This document shows, piece by piece, positions 49,583 through 56,887 of a stretch of DNA of 64,000 nucleotides (the stretch's first letter is position 1; the number at the start of each line of letters is the position of its first letter). Under the pieces are notes generated by a model. It was not told the DNA's origin, did not search any database, and worked only from the letters and a program-made list of their open reading frames with translations. This stretch comes from Nemorincola caseinilytica (GTDB taxonomy: Bacteria; Bacteroidota; Bacteroidia; Chitinophagales; Chitinophagaceae), in contig NZ_BAABFA010000019.1 of NCBI RefSeq assembly GCF_039540515.1, positions 124,001-188,000 on the forward strand. The letters run 5' to 3'. The position numbers and the translations under genes are program-made.

Positions 49583-51466
49583 CTATTTCTGCATAAAGAT
49601 GGGTGGGTACTTGCCCGCAGGTATATCATTGTGGAATTCCCCTTCGTACAGCAGGCCCCCGAAAAAGTCATAGCACTTTCCGGGGCCATTCTTTTTACCT
49701 TCCTTCCACATGCCTTTATAGGTCACGCAGCCGGGGCTGTTCTTTATACTGCCTGCCGCCTTTACGGTAAGTACACCATACCCCTCATACAGGTCGTGAT
49801 AAAAGTCGCCCTCATATACATTGCCATTGTACCAGTACATGGTACCACAGCCTGTACGGCGGTCCAGTATCCACTGCCCTACATATTTATCGCCATTGGT
49901 CCATTGGTAGGTGCCCGATTCCGCCCAGCGCAGGTTGTTCTTGAAAAAGCCCTCATAGGTATCGCCATTGGGCCATGTATACCGCCCCCAGCCGTTACGG
50001 TTGCTCTTCTCATAGCTGCCCAGGTATTTCTCGCCGCTGTTCCAGTTACATACACCTGTGCCGCTCATCTCATCGTCTACGAACTGGCCCACATACGTCT
50101 CCCCGTTCGACCAGTAGAACACTCCATCGCCATGCTGCCTGTCGTTCTTCCACTGCCCCTCATACCTGTCTCCGCTGATATAGTAAAAGACACCTTTGCC
50201 ACAGCGCACACCATCTACATATTCGCCGGTATACCGCTCTCCGCTCAGCCACACCATTTCACCTGTCCCGTTCATTTTACCATTCACGAAAGAACCCTTG
50301 TATACATTGCCATTGGCCCACTTCATAGTGCCTTGGCCCCAGTATACGCCATCTTTCCATTCGCCGTCATACACACTGCCGTTGGCCATGTTCTGCGTAC
50401 CCTTCCCGCTAAAGAGGTCTTTCTCAAAAGTACCTGCGAACTTATCGCCCTTCACAGTGGTATACGTTCCGGGCCCGGTCAGGTAGTCGTCCTTCCATTC
50501 GCCCTCGGCCTTGTCGCCATTGGCATAATACCTCACACCCTTGCCCGCCATATGCCCGTCTTTGAAACTACCTACATACTTATCTCCATTGGCCCAGTAA
50601 AAGGTACCCTGGCCCGATTGCAGCCCATTGGTAAATATCCCCTCGAACCTGCTGCCGTTCTTCCAGTAAAAGGTACCCTTTCCCTCCATTCTGCCGCTTA
50701 TCCAGCCGCCTTCGTAATGGTCGCCATTGGCCAGGTATATAGCACCCTGTCCCCACATCTTGTCATTGGCCCATTCGCCCTCGTATTTGCTGCCGTCAGA
50801 GAAGTAGAACGTACCATGGCCGCTCATCTCGCCATTGGCCCAGTTGCCCACATATTTGCTGCTGTCGGCATAGTACATGGTACCCGGGCCATGCCTGTCG
50901 CCCGCGCGTACATTGCCGTTGTAGTAGTTGCCGCTATCATAGCGCTCGGTCACATGGCCATTGTGTGTGCCCATGGTACCGTTATTGTCTATTATCAGTT
51001 GTGCTGCTGTCTCATAGCCCTTTTTTACGGCCCAGTACAGTGGTGTGGTACACATGGTGGCCGTCTTCCACTCGGCATTTATGTTCAGCTTCTTTTTTAT
51101 GCACAGCTGTATGAGGGGAATATTTCCGCAGGCAGCTGCCGTATGCATTACGGTCCAGCCACCGGGCCCTTTGGCCTTTATATCGGCGCCGGCCTGTATG
51201 GCGCTCTGCATCTGCGGGCAGTTCCCGTCCGATAGTTTGCCCAGTTCGGCAGCTAGCAATGCTTTGGCCTGCGCGGGTGTCAGTTTACCCGTGGTCTTGT
51301 CCTTTTCTGCAGCAGCCTTATTCTTGTTGGTATTTATGGCCAGTTCATCGCGCACGGGCTTGTCCTGCGCACCGGCAATGAGTGCCACCAGCAGGGAAAA
51401 TACCGTTGCGAGCGCTCTTCTCCATACCCTCTCCACCACAATATTGTGTTCTAAGCCCTTATGCAT
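49583..51466 (-). CDS. Ankyrin and MORN-repeat protein, probably exported
   Basis: 627 residues. An N-terminal hydrophobic signal (cleavage near AGAQ, about residue 34) precedes about three ankyrin repeats (about 80-165). About 17-18 MORN repeats follow (about 178-620), each of the form G-x-(Y/F)-x-W-x-(N/D)-G-x-x-Y-x-G-x-(W/F). MORN repeats are beta-hairpins often used for membrane or protein binding, and long runs are uncommon in bacteria. The function is unknown. An internal GTG pair about ten codons in could also be the start. Confidence 0.82.
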   Translation of the reverse strand: MHKGLEHNIVVERVWRRALATVFSLLVALIAGAQDKPVRDELAINTNKNKAAAEKDKTTGKLTPAQAKALLAAELGKLSDGNCPQMQSAIQAGADIKAKGPGGWTVMHTAAACGNIPLIQLCIKKKLNINAEWKTATMCTTPLYWAVKKGYETAAQLIIDNNGTMGTHNGHVTERYDSGNYYNGNVRAGDRHGPGTMYYADSSKYVGNWANGEMSGHGTFYFSDGSKYEGEWANDKMWGQGAIYLANGDHYEGGWISGRMEGKGTFYWKNGSRFEGIFTNGLQSGQGTFYWANGDKYVGSFKDGHMAGKGVRYYANGDKAEGEWKDDYLTGPGTYTTVKGDKFAGTFEKDLFSGKGTQNMANGSVYDGEWKDGVYWGQGTMKWANGNVYKGSFVNGKMNGTGEMVWLSGERYTGEYVDGVRCGKGVFYYISGDRYEGQWKNDRQHGDGVFYWSNGETYVGQFVDDEMSGTGVCNWNSGEKYLGSYEKSNRNGWGRYTWPNGDTYEGFFKNNLRWAESGTYQWTNGDKYVGQWILDRRTGCGTMYWYNGNVYEGDFYHDLYEGYGVLTVKAAGSIKNSPGCVTYKGMWKEGKKNGPGKCYDFFGGLLYEGEFHNDIPAGKYPPIFMQK

Positions 51467-51804
51467 ACCACTTTCCGCACCTGTATTGGGGTAAAATACT
51501 TTTGACCCGGCAAGATATACAAGATCCGGCTATTTGCTATAACAAATTTAATTAATGAAAAGTTATTGATAACTATTGACTTACCTACAGCCTGTACAAT
51601 TACATATTCACTACATGGAGATGGCCCTCAGATCGTCGTATAACATTCGTTGCAATAACACTCGCGCGACCGCGCGGACATAGACCTCCCTCTCCCTTCG
51701 GAGAGGGTCGGGGAGAGGCCGATACGCAACAATTTGAAATGCATATACACTGCGCGGTTGGCAATGCCTAATTCTGTACCTTTAGTACGAGAGAAAGTAT
51801 AAGT
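51467..51804. other. 338-bp divergent intergenic region with one palindromic repeat
   Basis: It holds the upstream regions of the MORN-repeat gene (left) and the exonuclease-nuclease fusion (right), and a G/C-rich repeat copy at 51686-51722. A TACCTTTA near-consensus -7 lies at 51777-51784. A plus-strand TACTTTTG near 51497 has no gene close downstream. No coding frame was called. Confidence 0.55.
51686..51722 (+). repeat. G/C-rich palindromic repeat, copy 5
   Basis: CCCTCTCC-cttc-GGAGAGGG followed by TCGGGGAGAGGCC. The symmetric base changes in the two arms keep the stem intact relative to the other copies. Confidence 0.75.
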
Positions 51805-53151
51805 GTGCTATACGCAGTAGTAGATATTGAGACCACGGGCAGTTTTGCCGCAGCTAACGGCATAACAGAGATCGCCATCGTGATACATGACGGCAAAAAA
51901 GTGCTGCACTTCTACGAGACCCTTGTCAATCCCCACATACCCATACCCTACTTCATACAGCGGCTCACAGGCATCAACAATGCCATGGTGGCCAATGCCC
52001 CCTCCTTCAGCGAGATAGCGGGACAGGTACACGAGCTGCTGCAGGACAAGGTATTCGTGGCACATAATGTCAATTTCGATTACTCCTTTGTACGGCACCA
52101 CCTGCAGGACGCAGGATACAAGCTGGATACAAAAAAGCTATGCACCGTGCGGCTGGCACGCAAGGTGCTGCCCGGCCTCAATGGCTACAGCCTGAGCAAG
52201 CTCACAGCACGGCTGGGTATAAACCATGCCAACCACCACCGCGCCGGCGGCGATGCCCTGGCCACCGCCGACCTGCTTGCCATCATAACGCAGAACGATA
52301 CCGAAGGCGCTATAGCCGCTATGCTCAAGGGCCGCAACAGCGAGCAATACATGCCGCCACACCTGCCCGTGGCCGAGCTAGAAGGACTGCCATCCGGCAC
52401 AGGTGTGTACTACTTCTACAACGCTGCAGGCAAGGCCATATACATAGGCAAGGCCCGCAACATTCGCAAGCGTGTGCGCAATCACTTCTCTAATAACAAG
52501 GTGAACCGCCAGAAACAGGACTTCCTGAAAGAGACACACCATATAAGCTACAAAGAGTGCGGCACCGAGCTGATGGCACACATACTGGAAAGCGCCGAGA
52601 TACGCAAGCTATGGCCGGTACACAACCGCAGCCAGAAGGGCTACCTGGCACAGTATGGCCTTTTCGTGTACGAGGATATGCAGGGCTTCATGCGCTTTGC
52701 GGTAGAGAAGATACGGCGCAGCCTGAAGCCGCTCTATACCTTCAATACTGTTACCGAGGGCCACTTCATGCTGCGCCAGCTCATAGAGGATATAGGCCTC
52801 TGTACCCGCCTCTGCAATATATCATCTGCAGCGGAATGCAGTTGTAAGGACCAGGCGCATACACCCGAGGAGTACAACAAAAAAGCTGCGCAGGCCATAG
52901 AGCAGATACGCACTATGCTGCCCACCTTTGCCCTTATAGACAAGGGCATAGACGATAATGAATATAGCTGCATACTCATGAAGAACGGCAATATCTTCGG
53001 CATGGGCTACATCACCGACAGGGCAGAGCAACTGAAGAGCATAACGGCACTGGAGAGCAGCATAGAGCCCGTGCAGGACAATGACTATATACGCAACCTG
53101 GTACTACGCCATGCTACCGAATACCCCGAAAAATGTGTAACGTTCTACTAG
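51805..53151 (+). CDS. DnaQ-type exonuclease fused to a GIY-YIG nuclease domain
   Basis: 448 residues. Residues 1-165 form a DEDDh 3'-5' exonuclease, with Asp7 and Glu9 (VDIETTG), Asp92 (HNVNFDYSF), His145 and Asp150 (HRAGGDALATADL). Residues 198-285 form a GIY-YIG domain of the UvrC/Cho type, with GVYYFYN and AIYIGKARNIRKRV containing the catalytic Arg. The rest is an uncharacterised C-terminal region with a Cys cluster (CSCKD). Such fusions are probable repair nucleases. The start codon is GTG, and the family N-terminus begins exactly there. A PPOX-like gene follows after 16 bp. Confidence 0.92.
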   Translation: MLYAVVDIETTGSFAAANGITEIAIVIHDGKKVLHFYETLVNPHIPIPYFIQRLTGINNAMVANAPSFSEIAGQVHELLQDKVFVAHNVNFDYSFVRHHLQDAGYKLDTKKLCTVRLARKVLPGLNGYSLSKLTARLGINHANHHRAGGDALATADLLAIITQNDTEGAIAAMLKGRNSEQYMPPHLPVAELEGLPSGTGVYYFYNAAGKAIYIGKARNIRKRVRNHFSNNKVNRQKQDFLKETHHISYKECGTELMAHILESAEIRKLWPVHNRSQKGYLAQYGLFVYEDMQGFMRFAVEKIRRSLKPLYTFNTVTEGHFMLRQLIEDIGLCTRLCNISSAAECSCKDQAHTPEEYNKKAAQAIEQIRTMLPTFALIDKGIDDNEYSCILMKNGNIFGMGYITDRAEQLKSITALESSIEPVQDNDYIRNLVLRHATEYPEKCVTFY

Positions 53152-53167
53152 ACCTGAAATACCTATT

Positions 53168-53719
53168 ATGGGAAAATTCTCCGACAGCATTCAAGATGCG
53201 CACATCAAGTTCATAGAGCACCAGAAGATGTTCTTTGTGGCCACAGCGCCACTGGCCGCCGATGGCCACATCAATCTATCGCCCAAGGGGCTCGATAGTT
53301 TCCGTGTGCTGTCGCCCACACATGTGGCCTACCTGGACATCACAGGCAGCGGCAACGAAACATCGGCCCATGTGCTGGAGAACGGCCGCATCACTATCAT
53401 GTTCTGCGCCTTCGATGGCCCACCCAATATACTGCGCCTCTATGGCACAGGCCGCACCATACTGCCCGGCAGCGCCGAGTGGAACAGGTACATATCGCTC
53501 TTCGGCGAGGCGCCCGGCATACGGCAGGTCATAGTTGCCGATATACACAAGGTGCAGACCTCCTGCGGCTACAGCGTGCCTCTCTACGACTATACCGGCG
53601 AGCGCGACCATGCCTATAAGTGGGTGGAAAAGAAAGGCCCTCAAGGATTGGAAGAGTACCGCGCCGAAAAGAACCAGGTGAGCCTGGATGGCCTGCCCAC
53701 TGCCCTCGCGCAGCACTAA
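53168..53719 (+). CDS. Pyridoxamine 5'-phosphate oxidase-like flavin protein
   Basis: 183 residues of the PNPOx-like split-barrel family. HINLSPKGLDSFRVLSP (about 37-53) resembles the flavin-phosphate-binding start, followed by TSAHVLENGRITIMFC and the RLYGTGRTI strand. It lacks the full PNPOx C-terminal signature and is better described as a related FMN- or F420-type oxidoreductase. It is probably co-transcribed with the upstream exonuclease gene. Confidence 0.82.
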   Translation: MGKFSDSIQDAHIKFIEHQKMFFVATAPLAADGHINLSPKGLDSFRVLSPTHVAYLDITGSGNETSAHVLENGRITIMFCAFDGPPNILRLYGTGRTILPGSAEWNRYISLFGEAPGIRQVIVADIHKVQTSCGYSVPLYDYTGERDHAYKWVEKKGPQGLEEYRAEKNQVSLDGLPTALAQH

Positions 53720-53875
53720 GAGGGCTGCGAACCGTTCAGATGCTCCAGTATATCACCAACACATAAGACAGGGACGAAAGCACGCCTCCATTCGGGAGAC
53801 ATAGGGAGACGGCTGAACGCATGTATCATACCGATCGAACATCAAAATTCGTCATTAAAAAAGTGTCCGATAACA

Positions 53876-53912
53876 TCTCCCTCTCCTTTGGAGAGGGCCG
53901 GGGGTGAGGCTT
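53876..53912 (+). repeat. G/C-rich palindromic repeat, copy 6
   Basis: CCCTCTCC-ttt-GGAGAGGG followed by CCGGGGGTGAGGCTTA. The left and right arms match copy 5. Confidence 0.75.
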
Positions 53913-53976
53913 ACTAGCAATGGGTACATCTATTGTTCAATTGGTGTCACTCAGATCCCCCAATACTATAAAACGA

Positions 53977-54003
53977 ACTGCCCCCGCTCATAGCAGGGGC
54001 AGT
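53977..54003 (-). terminator. Terminator downstream of the DUF1573 cluster
   Basis: Stem ACTGCCCC / GGGGCAGT extended by GC/GC with mismatches. On the minus strand it is followed by TCGTTTTATAG. It lies about 80 bp past the last DUF1573 stop, with a repeat copy in between. Confidence 0.65.
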
Positions 54004-54031
54004 ATATCTCAAATACGGGCCTACACCACCA

Positions 54032-54084
54032 CCCTCCCTAGGGGGAGGCCTGCCTGCCGGTAGGCAGGGATGGGGAGGGGCTTT
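54032..54084 (+). repeat. G/C-rich palindromic repeat, copy 7, with a nested palindrome
   Basis: CCTCCCta-GGGGGAGG, then a 20-bp near-palindrome CCTGCCTGCCGGTAGGCAGG (54049-54068, one G/T mismatch), then GATGGGGAGGGGCTTTA. The tail abuts the stop codon of the DUF1573 gene. The nested palindrome interrupts the unit seen in the other six copies. Confidence 0.7.
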
Positions 54085-54574
54085 ACTTTTTCTTCTTCTT
54101 GCCTTTAGTGGCCTTTTCGTTCTTCTTCAGGTCCTCTTCGGTCACATCGTCCTTGGCATTGCCCTTTATGTACAGGGTATAGCGCTTCTCGCCATGCGGC
54201 GTTATCGCGTTCGACTGTATGTATACCTCTTTGTGGAATACACCATGCTGCTCCTCGGTCTTCAGGCCCAGTTGTATGAAACCCTTCTGGCCGGGCAGTA
54301 CGGGGTTCTTGCTCCACTCTACATTGGTACAGCCGCAAGATGGTGTCACGTTCATCACTATTATAGGCTCTGTGCCCACATTCGTGAATTCAAAGGTATG
54401 CATGGCCACAGGCCCTCTCTTTACCACACCGAAGTCATGGGTCTCACCGGTCTCGAATTTGAAGCGTGGCCCCGGCTGCTGTGCTGTAGCAGCGGTCTTG
54501 TCTTGTGCTAATGTTGTGGTCACAGTAGCACCCATCAGTAGTGCGCTCAGTACCGGAACAAGTAGTTTTCTCAT
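54083..54574 (-). CDS. DUF1573 protein 3 (last in cluster)
   Basis: 163 residues with a signal peptide cleaved near TLAQ (24) and a DUF1573 Ig-like domain (about 38-135). The domain is marked by THDFGVVKRGP and the Cys pair Cys80/Cys82 in PSCGCTNVEW. The C-terminus is a Lys-rich tail (KGKKKKK). It is exported and of unknown function. The stop codon overlaps the end of a palindromic repeat. It is separated from the middle copy by 94 bp holding a perfect 30-bp palindrome. Confidence 0.88.
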   Translation of the reverse strand: MRKLLVPVLSALLMGATVTTTLAQDKTAATAQQPGPRFKFETGETHDFGVVKRGPVAMHTFEFTNVGTEPIIVMNVTPSCGCTNVEWSKNPVLPGQKGFIQLGLKTEEQHGVFHKEVYIQSNAITPHGEKRYTLYIKGNAKDDVTEEDLKKNEKATKGKKKKK

Positions 54575-54605
54575 ATCTGATCTGTGTTTGAACTTTCCCT
54601 ATTCC

Positions 54606-54635
54606 GAAAATAGTTGGCCATGGCCAACTATTTTC
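54606..54635. terminator. Perfect 30-bp palindrome between DUF1573 genes
   Basis: Two 15-bp arms, GAAAATAGTTGGCCA and its complement, joined at CATG with no spacer. It lies 33 bp past the stop of the middle DUF1573 gene and 31 bp before the last one. It may attenuate or terminate transcription between the two, or bind a dimeric protein. No U-tract follows. Confidence 0.6.
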
Positions 54636-54668
54636 AGTTTATCCTTTATGTGGCCAGGTGGCCAGGAA

Positions 54669-55175
54669 TTATTTTTGCTCAGTGGCAGGTGCTGCCGGTG
54701 CAGGGTCTGCTGGCTTGGGCTTCACATTACCCTTTATGTGCAGTACCATTGGGCTCTGCTGTGCGTTAGAGTTTATGGTCACGTCCTTGCTTATGGGGCC
54801 GGGGCGGTTCTGTGTGGTATAGGCCACATGTATCACACCTTTTTTGCCGGGCAGTATGGGCTCTGTAGGCCATTTAGGCACTGTGCAGCCGCAAGAGCCG
54901 TGTGCTTCCTGTATCACTATAGGCTCTTTGCCTACGTTCTTGAATTCGAAGTCTACTTCTGCCAGCGGGCCTTCAGGCACTTCGCCGAAGTCGTGGGTCT
55001 CTTCCTTGAACTTGAACTTACCTGCATCAGGGTTCGCCTTTGGTGCAGGGGGTGGAGGAGGCGGAGGAGGAGCCTGCTGAACAGCGGCAGCAGGGGCAGA
55101 GGTTTTGCTATCCTGTGCATTTGCAACGATGGCAGATGCCGACAGGCAAAGGAACGTTATGAATACCTTTTTCAT
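54669..55175 (-). CDS. DUF1573 protein 2
   Basis: 168 residues. A signal peptide (cleavage near ANAQ, 21) precedes a Pro-rich stretch (PPPPPPPP around 35-44) and the DUF1573 domain (about 54-150), with ETHDFGEVPEGP and Cys95/Cys97 in GSCGCTVPKW. It is exported, with function unknown. It is preceded by copy 1 after a 45-bp gap. It is more like copy 1 than copy 3 in the EVPEGP and FKNxGKEP motifs. Confidence 0.88.
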   Translation of the reverse strand: MKKVFITFLCLSASAIVANAQDSKTSAPAAAVQQAPPPPPPPPAPKANPDAGKFKFKEETHDFGEVPEGPLAEVDFEFKNVGKEPIVIQEAHGSCGCTVPKWPTEPILPGKKGVIHVAYTTQNRPGPISKDVTINSNAQQSPMVLHIKGNVKPKPADPAPAAPATEQK

Positions 55176-55220
55176 TTTACCTTGGTTTGTTATGTTATCG
55201 GAACTATTAGTTTACGGGTA

Positions 55221-55757
55221 TTAGTTGGTCTTCATCATAGAAGTGTTCTCCGGCACAGAGCTTACAGGCGCTTTCTCTACATTGCCTTTTATGGTCAGCA
55301 CCTTGGTACCCGCGTTCGATACTACGGTTATAGATTTGGTGAACGCATTGGGCCTGCCCTTCGTGTGGTACGATACATCTATCTTACCTGTAGCGCCGGG
55401 GGGCACAGGCTCGCCCGAGAAAGAAGGCACTGTACAGCCGCATGAGGGCTGCGCTTTCTGTATGATGATAGGCTCTTTACCATTGTTCTTGAAGGTGAAC
55501 GAGAACGATGCATCAGGGCCTTCGGGTACAGTACCGAAATCGTGTACCATATCAGCGAACGCAAGATCGTCGGCATTAAGGCTGGTAGCCGCGGGTACGG
55601 CAACAGCATTAGAAGTAGTAAGAGATGAAGGGGCAGGTGTGCTTATCTCGGTCTGCCTGTTCTCCTTCTTCTTATCCTTCTTGCTTTTCTTGTCCTGTGC
55701 CAATAGCACGCTGCACGACATCAATACGATACCAGCTGAAAGAAGTAACTTTCTCAT
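55221..55757 (-). CDS. DUF1573 protein 1 (first in cluster)
   Basis: 178 residues. The signal is MRKLLLSAGIVLMSCSVLLAQ; the Cys at 15 is not in a good lipobox, so signal peptidase I is more likely. A Lys-rich stretch and linker (21-60) precede the DUF1573 domain (about 62-165), with VHDFGTVPEGP and Cys106/Cys108 in PSCGCTVPSF. A perfect TAnnTTTG -7 lies upstream, so the three genes may be transcribed from here. Confidence 0.88.
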   Translation of the reverse strand: MRKLLLSAGIVLMSCSVLLAQDKKSKKDKKKENRQTEISTPAPSSLTTSNAVAVPAATSLNADDLAFADMVHDFGTVPEGPDASFSFTFKNNGKEPIIIQKAQPSCGCTVPSFSGEPVPPGATGKIDVSYHTKGRPNAFTKSITVVSNAGTKVLTIKGNVEKAPVSSVPENTSMMKTN

Positions 55758-55789
55758 CTTAAAAATTCTGTTTTATTTGTTCAGAGAAA

Positions 55790-55797
55790 CAAATTTA
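55790..55797 (-). promoter_or_regulatory. Predicted -7 promoter element TAAATTTG for the DUF1573 cluster
   Basis: A perfect TAnnTTTG element 32 bp upstream of the first DUF1573 ATG, in the 116-bp gap to the divergent GT9 gene. Confidence 0.5.
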
Positions 55798-55873
55798 ATA
55801 CCAAAGATCCGAAAAACAGATTTTTTTATTGTTAAAACCATTTAGGTCCCACAGGCCTTAACTTCGCACTCCC

Positions 55874-56887
55874 ATGCATAAGTTCCTCATTATCCAGACC
55901 GCTTTTACGGGAGATGTGGTGCTTGCCACCGCCATAGTAGAGAAACTGCATAGCTACTACCCACAGGCGCATATAGATGTGCTGCTGCGCAAGGGAAATG
56001 AGGGCCTGCTGCAGGGCCACCCGCACATTACGGAAGTACTTATATGGGATAAGACCAGACATAAGACCCTCAACCTCTGGCGAATGGCCCTGCGGATACG
56101 GGCAAATAAGTATACACACGTCATCAACCTGCACCGTTTCGGCTCATCGGGCTTCGTTACCCAGCTCTCGGGGGCGGCATACAAGGCAGGTTTCAGCAAA
56201 AATCCCTTTTCCTACTGCTATACCCGCAGGGTAAAACACCTCATTTCTGAGCCGGGAGCAAAGGTACCTGTACACGAGACCGACCGCAACCAGCAGCTCA
56301 TAGCCGACATCACCGATCCCATACCGGCCATGCCGGCCCTCTACCCTACCCCTACCGACCGCGAGCAGGCCCGGCCCTACCAGCAGGATGGCCCATATAT
56401 ATGCATTGCCCCCTCTTCGGTATGGTTCACCAAGCAGTTCCCGGTAGAGAAATGGGCAGAACTGATAAACGCCATACCGCATACCTATACCGTATACCTC
56501 ATAGGCGCACCTTCCGATACCGTCACTGCGCAGCGCATCATAGCCGGTACCACGCACCCCGATGTACACGATCTCTGTGGCAAAATGCCCTTCCTGCGCT
56601 CGGCCGCCCTCATGCAGGGCGCCGTCATGAATTACACAAACGATTCTGCCCCCCTGCACATCGCATCGGCCATGAATGCCCCCGTCACAGCGGTCTTCTG
56701 CTCCACGGTGCCGGCTTTCGGCTTCGGCCCCATACGGCCCAATGGCGTAGTGGTAGAGACCATGGAGCCCCTTGCCTGCCGCCCCTGCGGGCTGCATGGG
56801 CACAAGGCCTGTCCCGAGGGTCACTTTCGCTGTGCAAAGACCATAACCAACCCACAACTGCTATGGTGGATACCGAACAAGACATAA
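55874..56887 (+). CDS. Glycosyltransferase family 9 (heptosyltransferase-like), second copy
   Basis: 337 residues with a GT9 N-terminus (MHKFLIIQTAFTGDVVLAT) and donor half (TNDSAPLHIASAMNAPVTAVF, CRPCGLHGHKACPEG). It probably transfers heptose or a related sugar to lipopolysaccharide core in the cytoplasm. Its tail pattern C-x2-C-x6-KACP parallels the GT9 gene at 14488, yet the two differ widely elsewhere. Its 3' end overlaps the tsaC start by 25 bp. Confidence 0.9.
   Translation: MHKFLIIQTAFTGDVVLATAIVEKLHSYYPQAHIDVLLRKGNEGLLQGHPHITEVLIWDKTRHKTLNLWRMALRIRANKYTHVINLHRFGSSGFVTQLSGAAYKAGFSKNPFSYCYTRRVKHLISEPGAKVPVHETDRNQQLIADITDPIPAMPALYPTPTDREQARPYQQDGPYICIAPSSVWFTKQFPVEKWAELINAIPHTYTVYLIGAPSDTVTAQRIIAGTTHPDVHDLCGKMPFLRSAALMQGAVMNYTNDSAPLHIASAMNAPVTAVFCSTVPAFGFGPIRPNGVVVETMEPLACRPCGLHGHKACPEGHFRCAKTITNPQLLWWIPNKT

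Larger units (their letters stand above)
53720..54082. other. 363-bp intergenic region with two repeats and a terminator
   Basis: It lies between the PPOX gene and the last DUF1573 gene. It contains the repeat copies at 53876-53912 and 54032-54084 and a terminator hairpin between them. Near 53777 a CGCCTCC/CGGGAG remnant looks like a decayed copy. No gene is called. Confidence 0.6.

Noticed and set aside
49631..51235. A 534-codon open frame on the plus strand opposite the MORN-repeat gene
   Set aside because: It mirrors the repeat structure of the MORN gene and has no independent start, promoter or motif.
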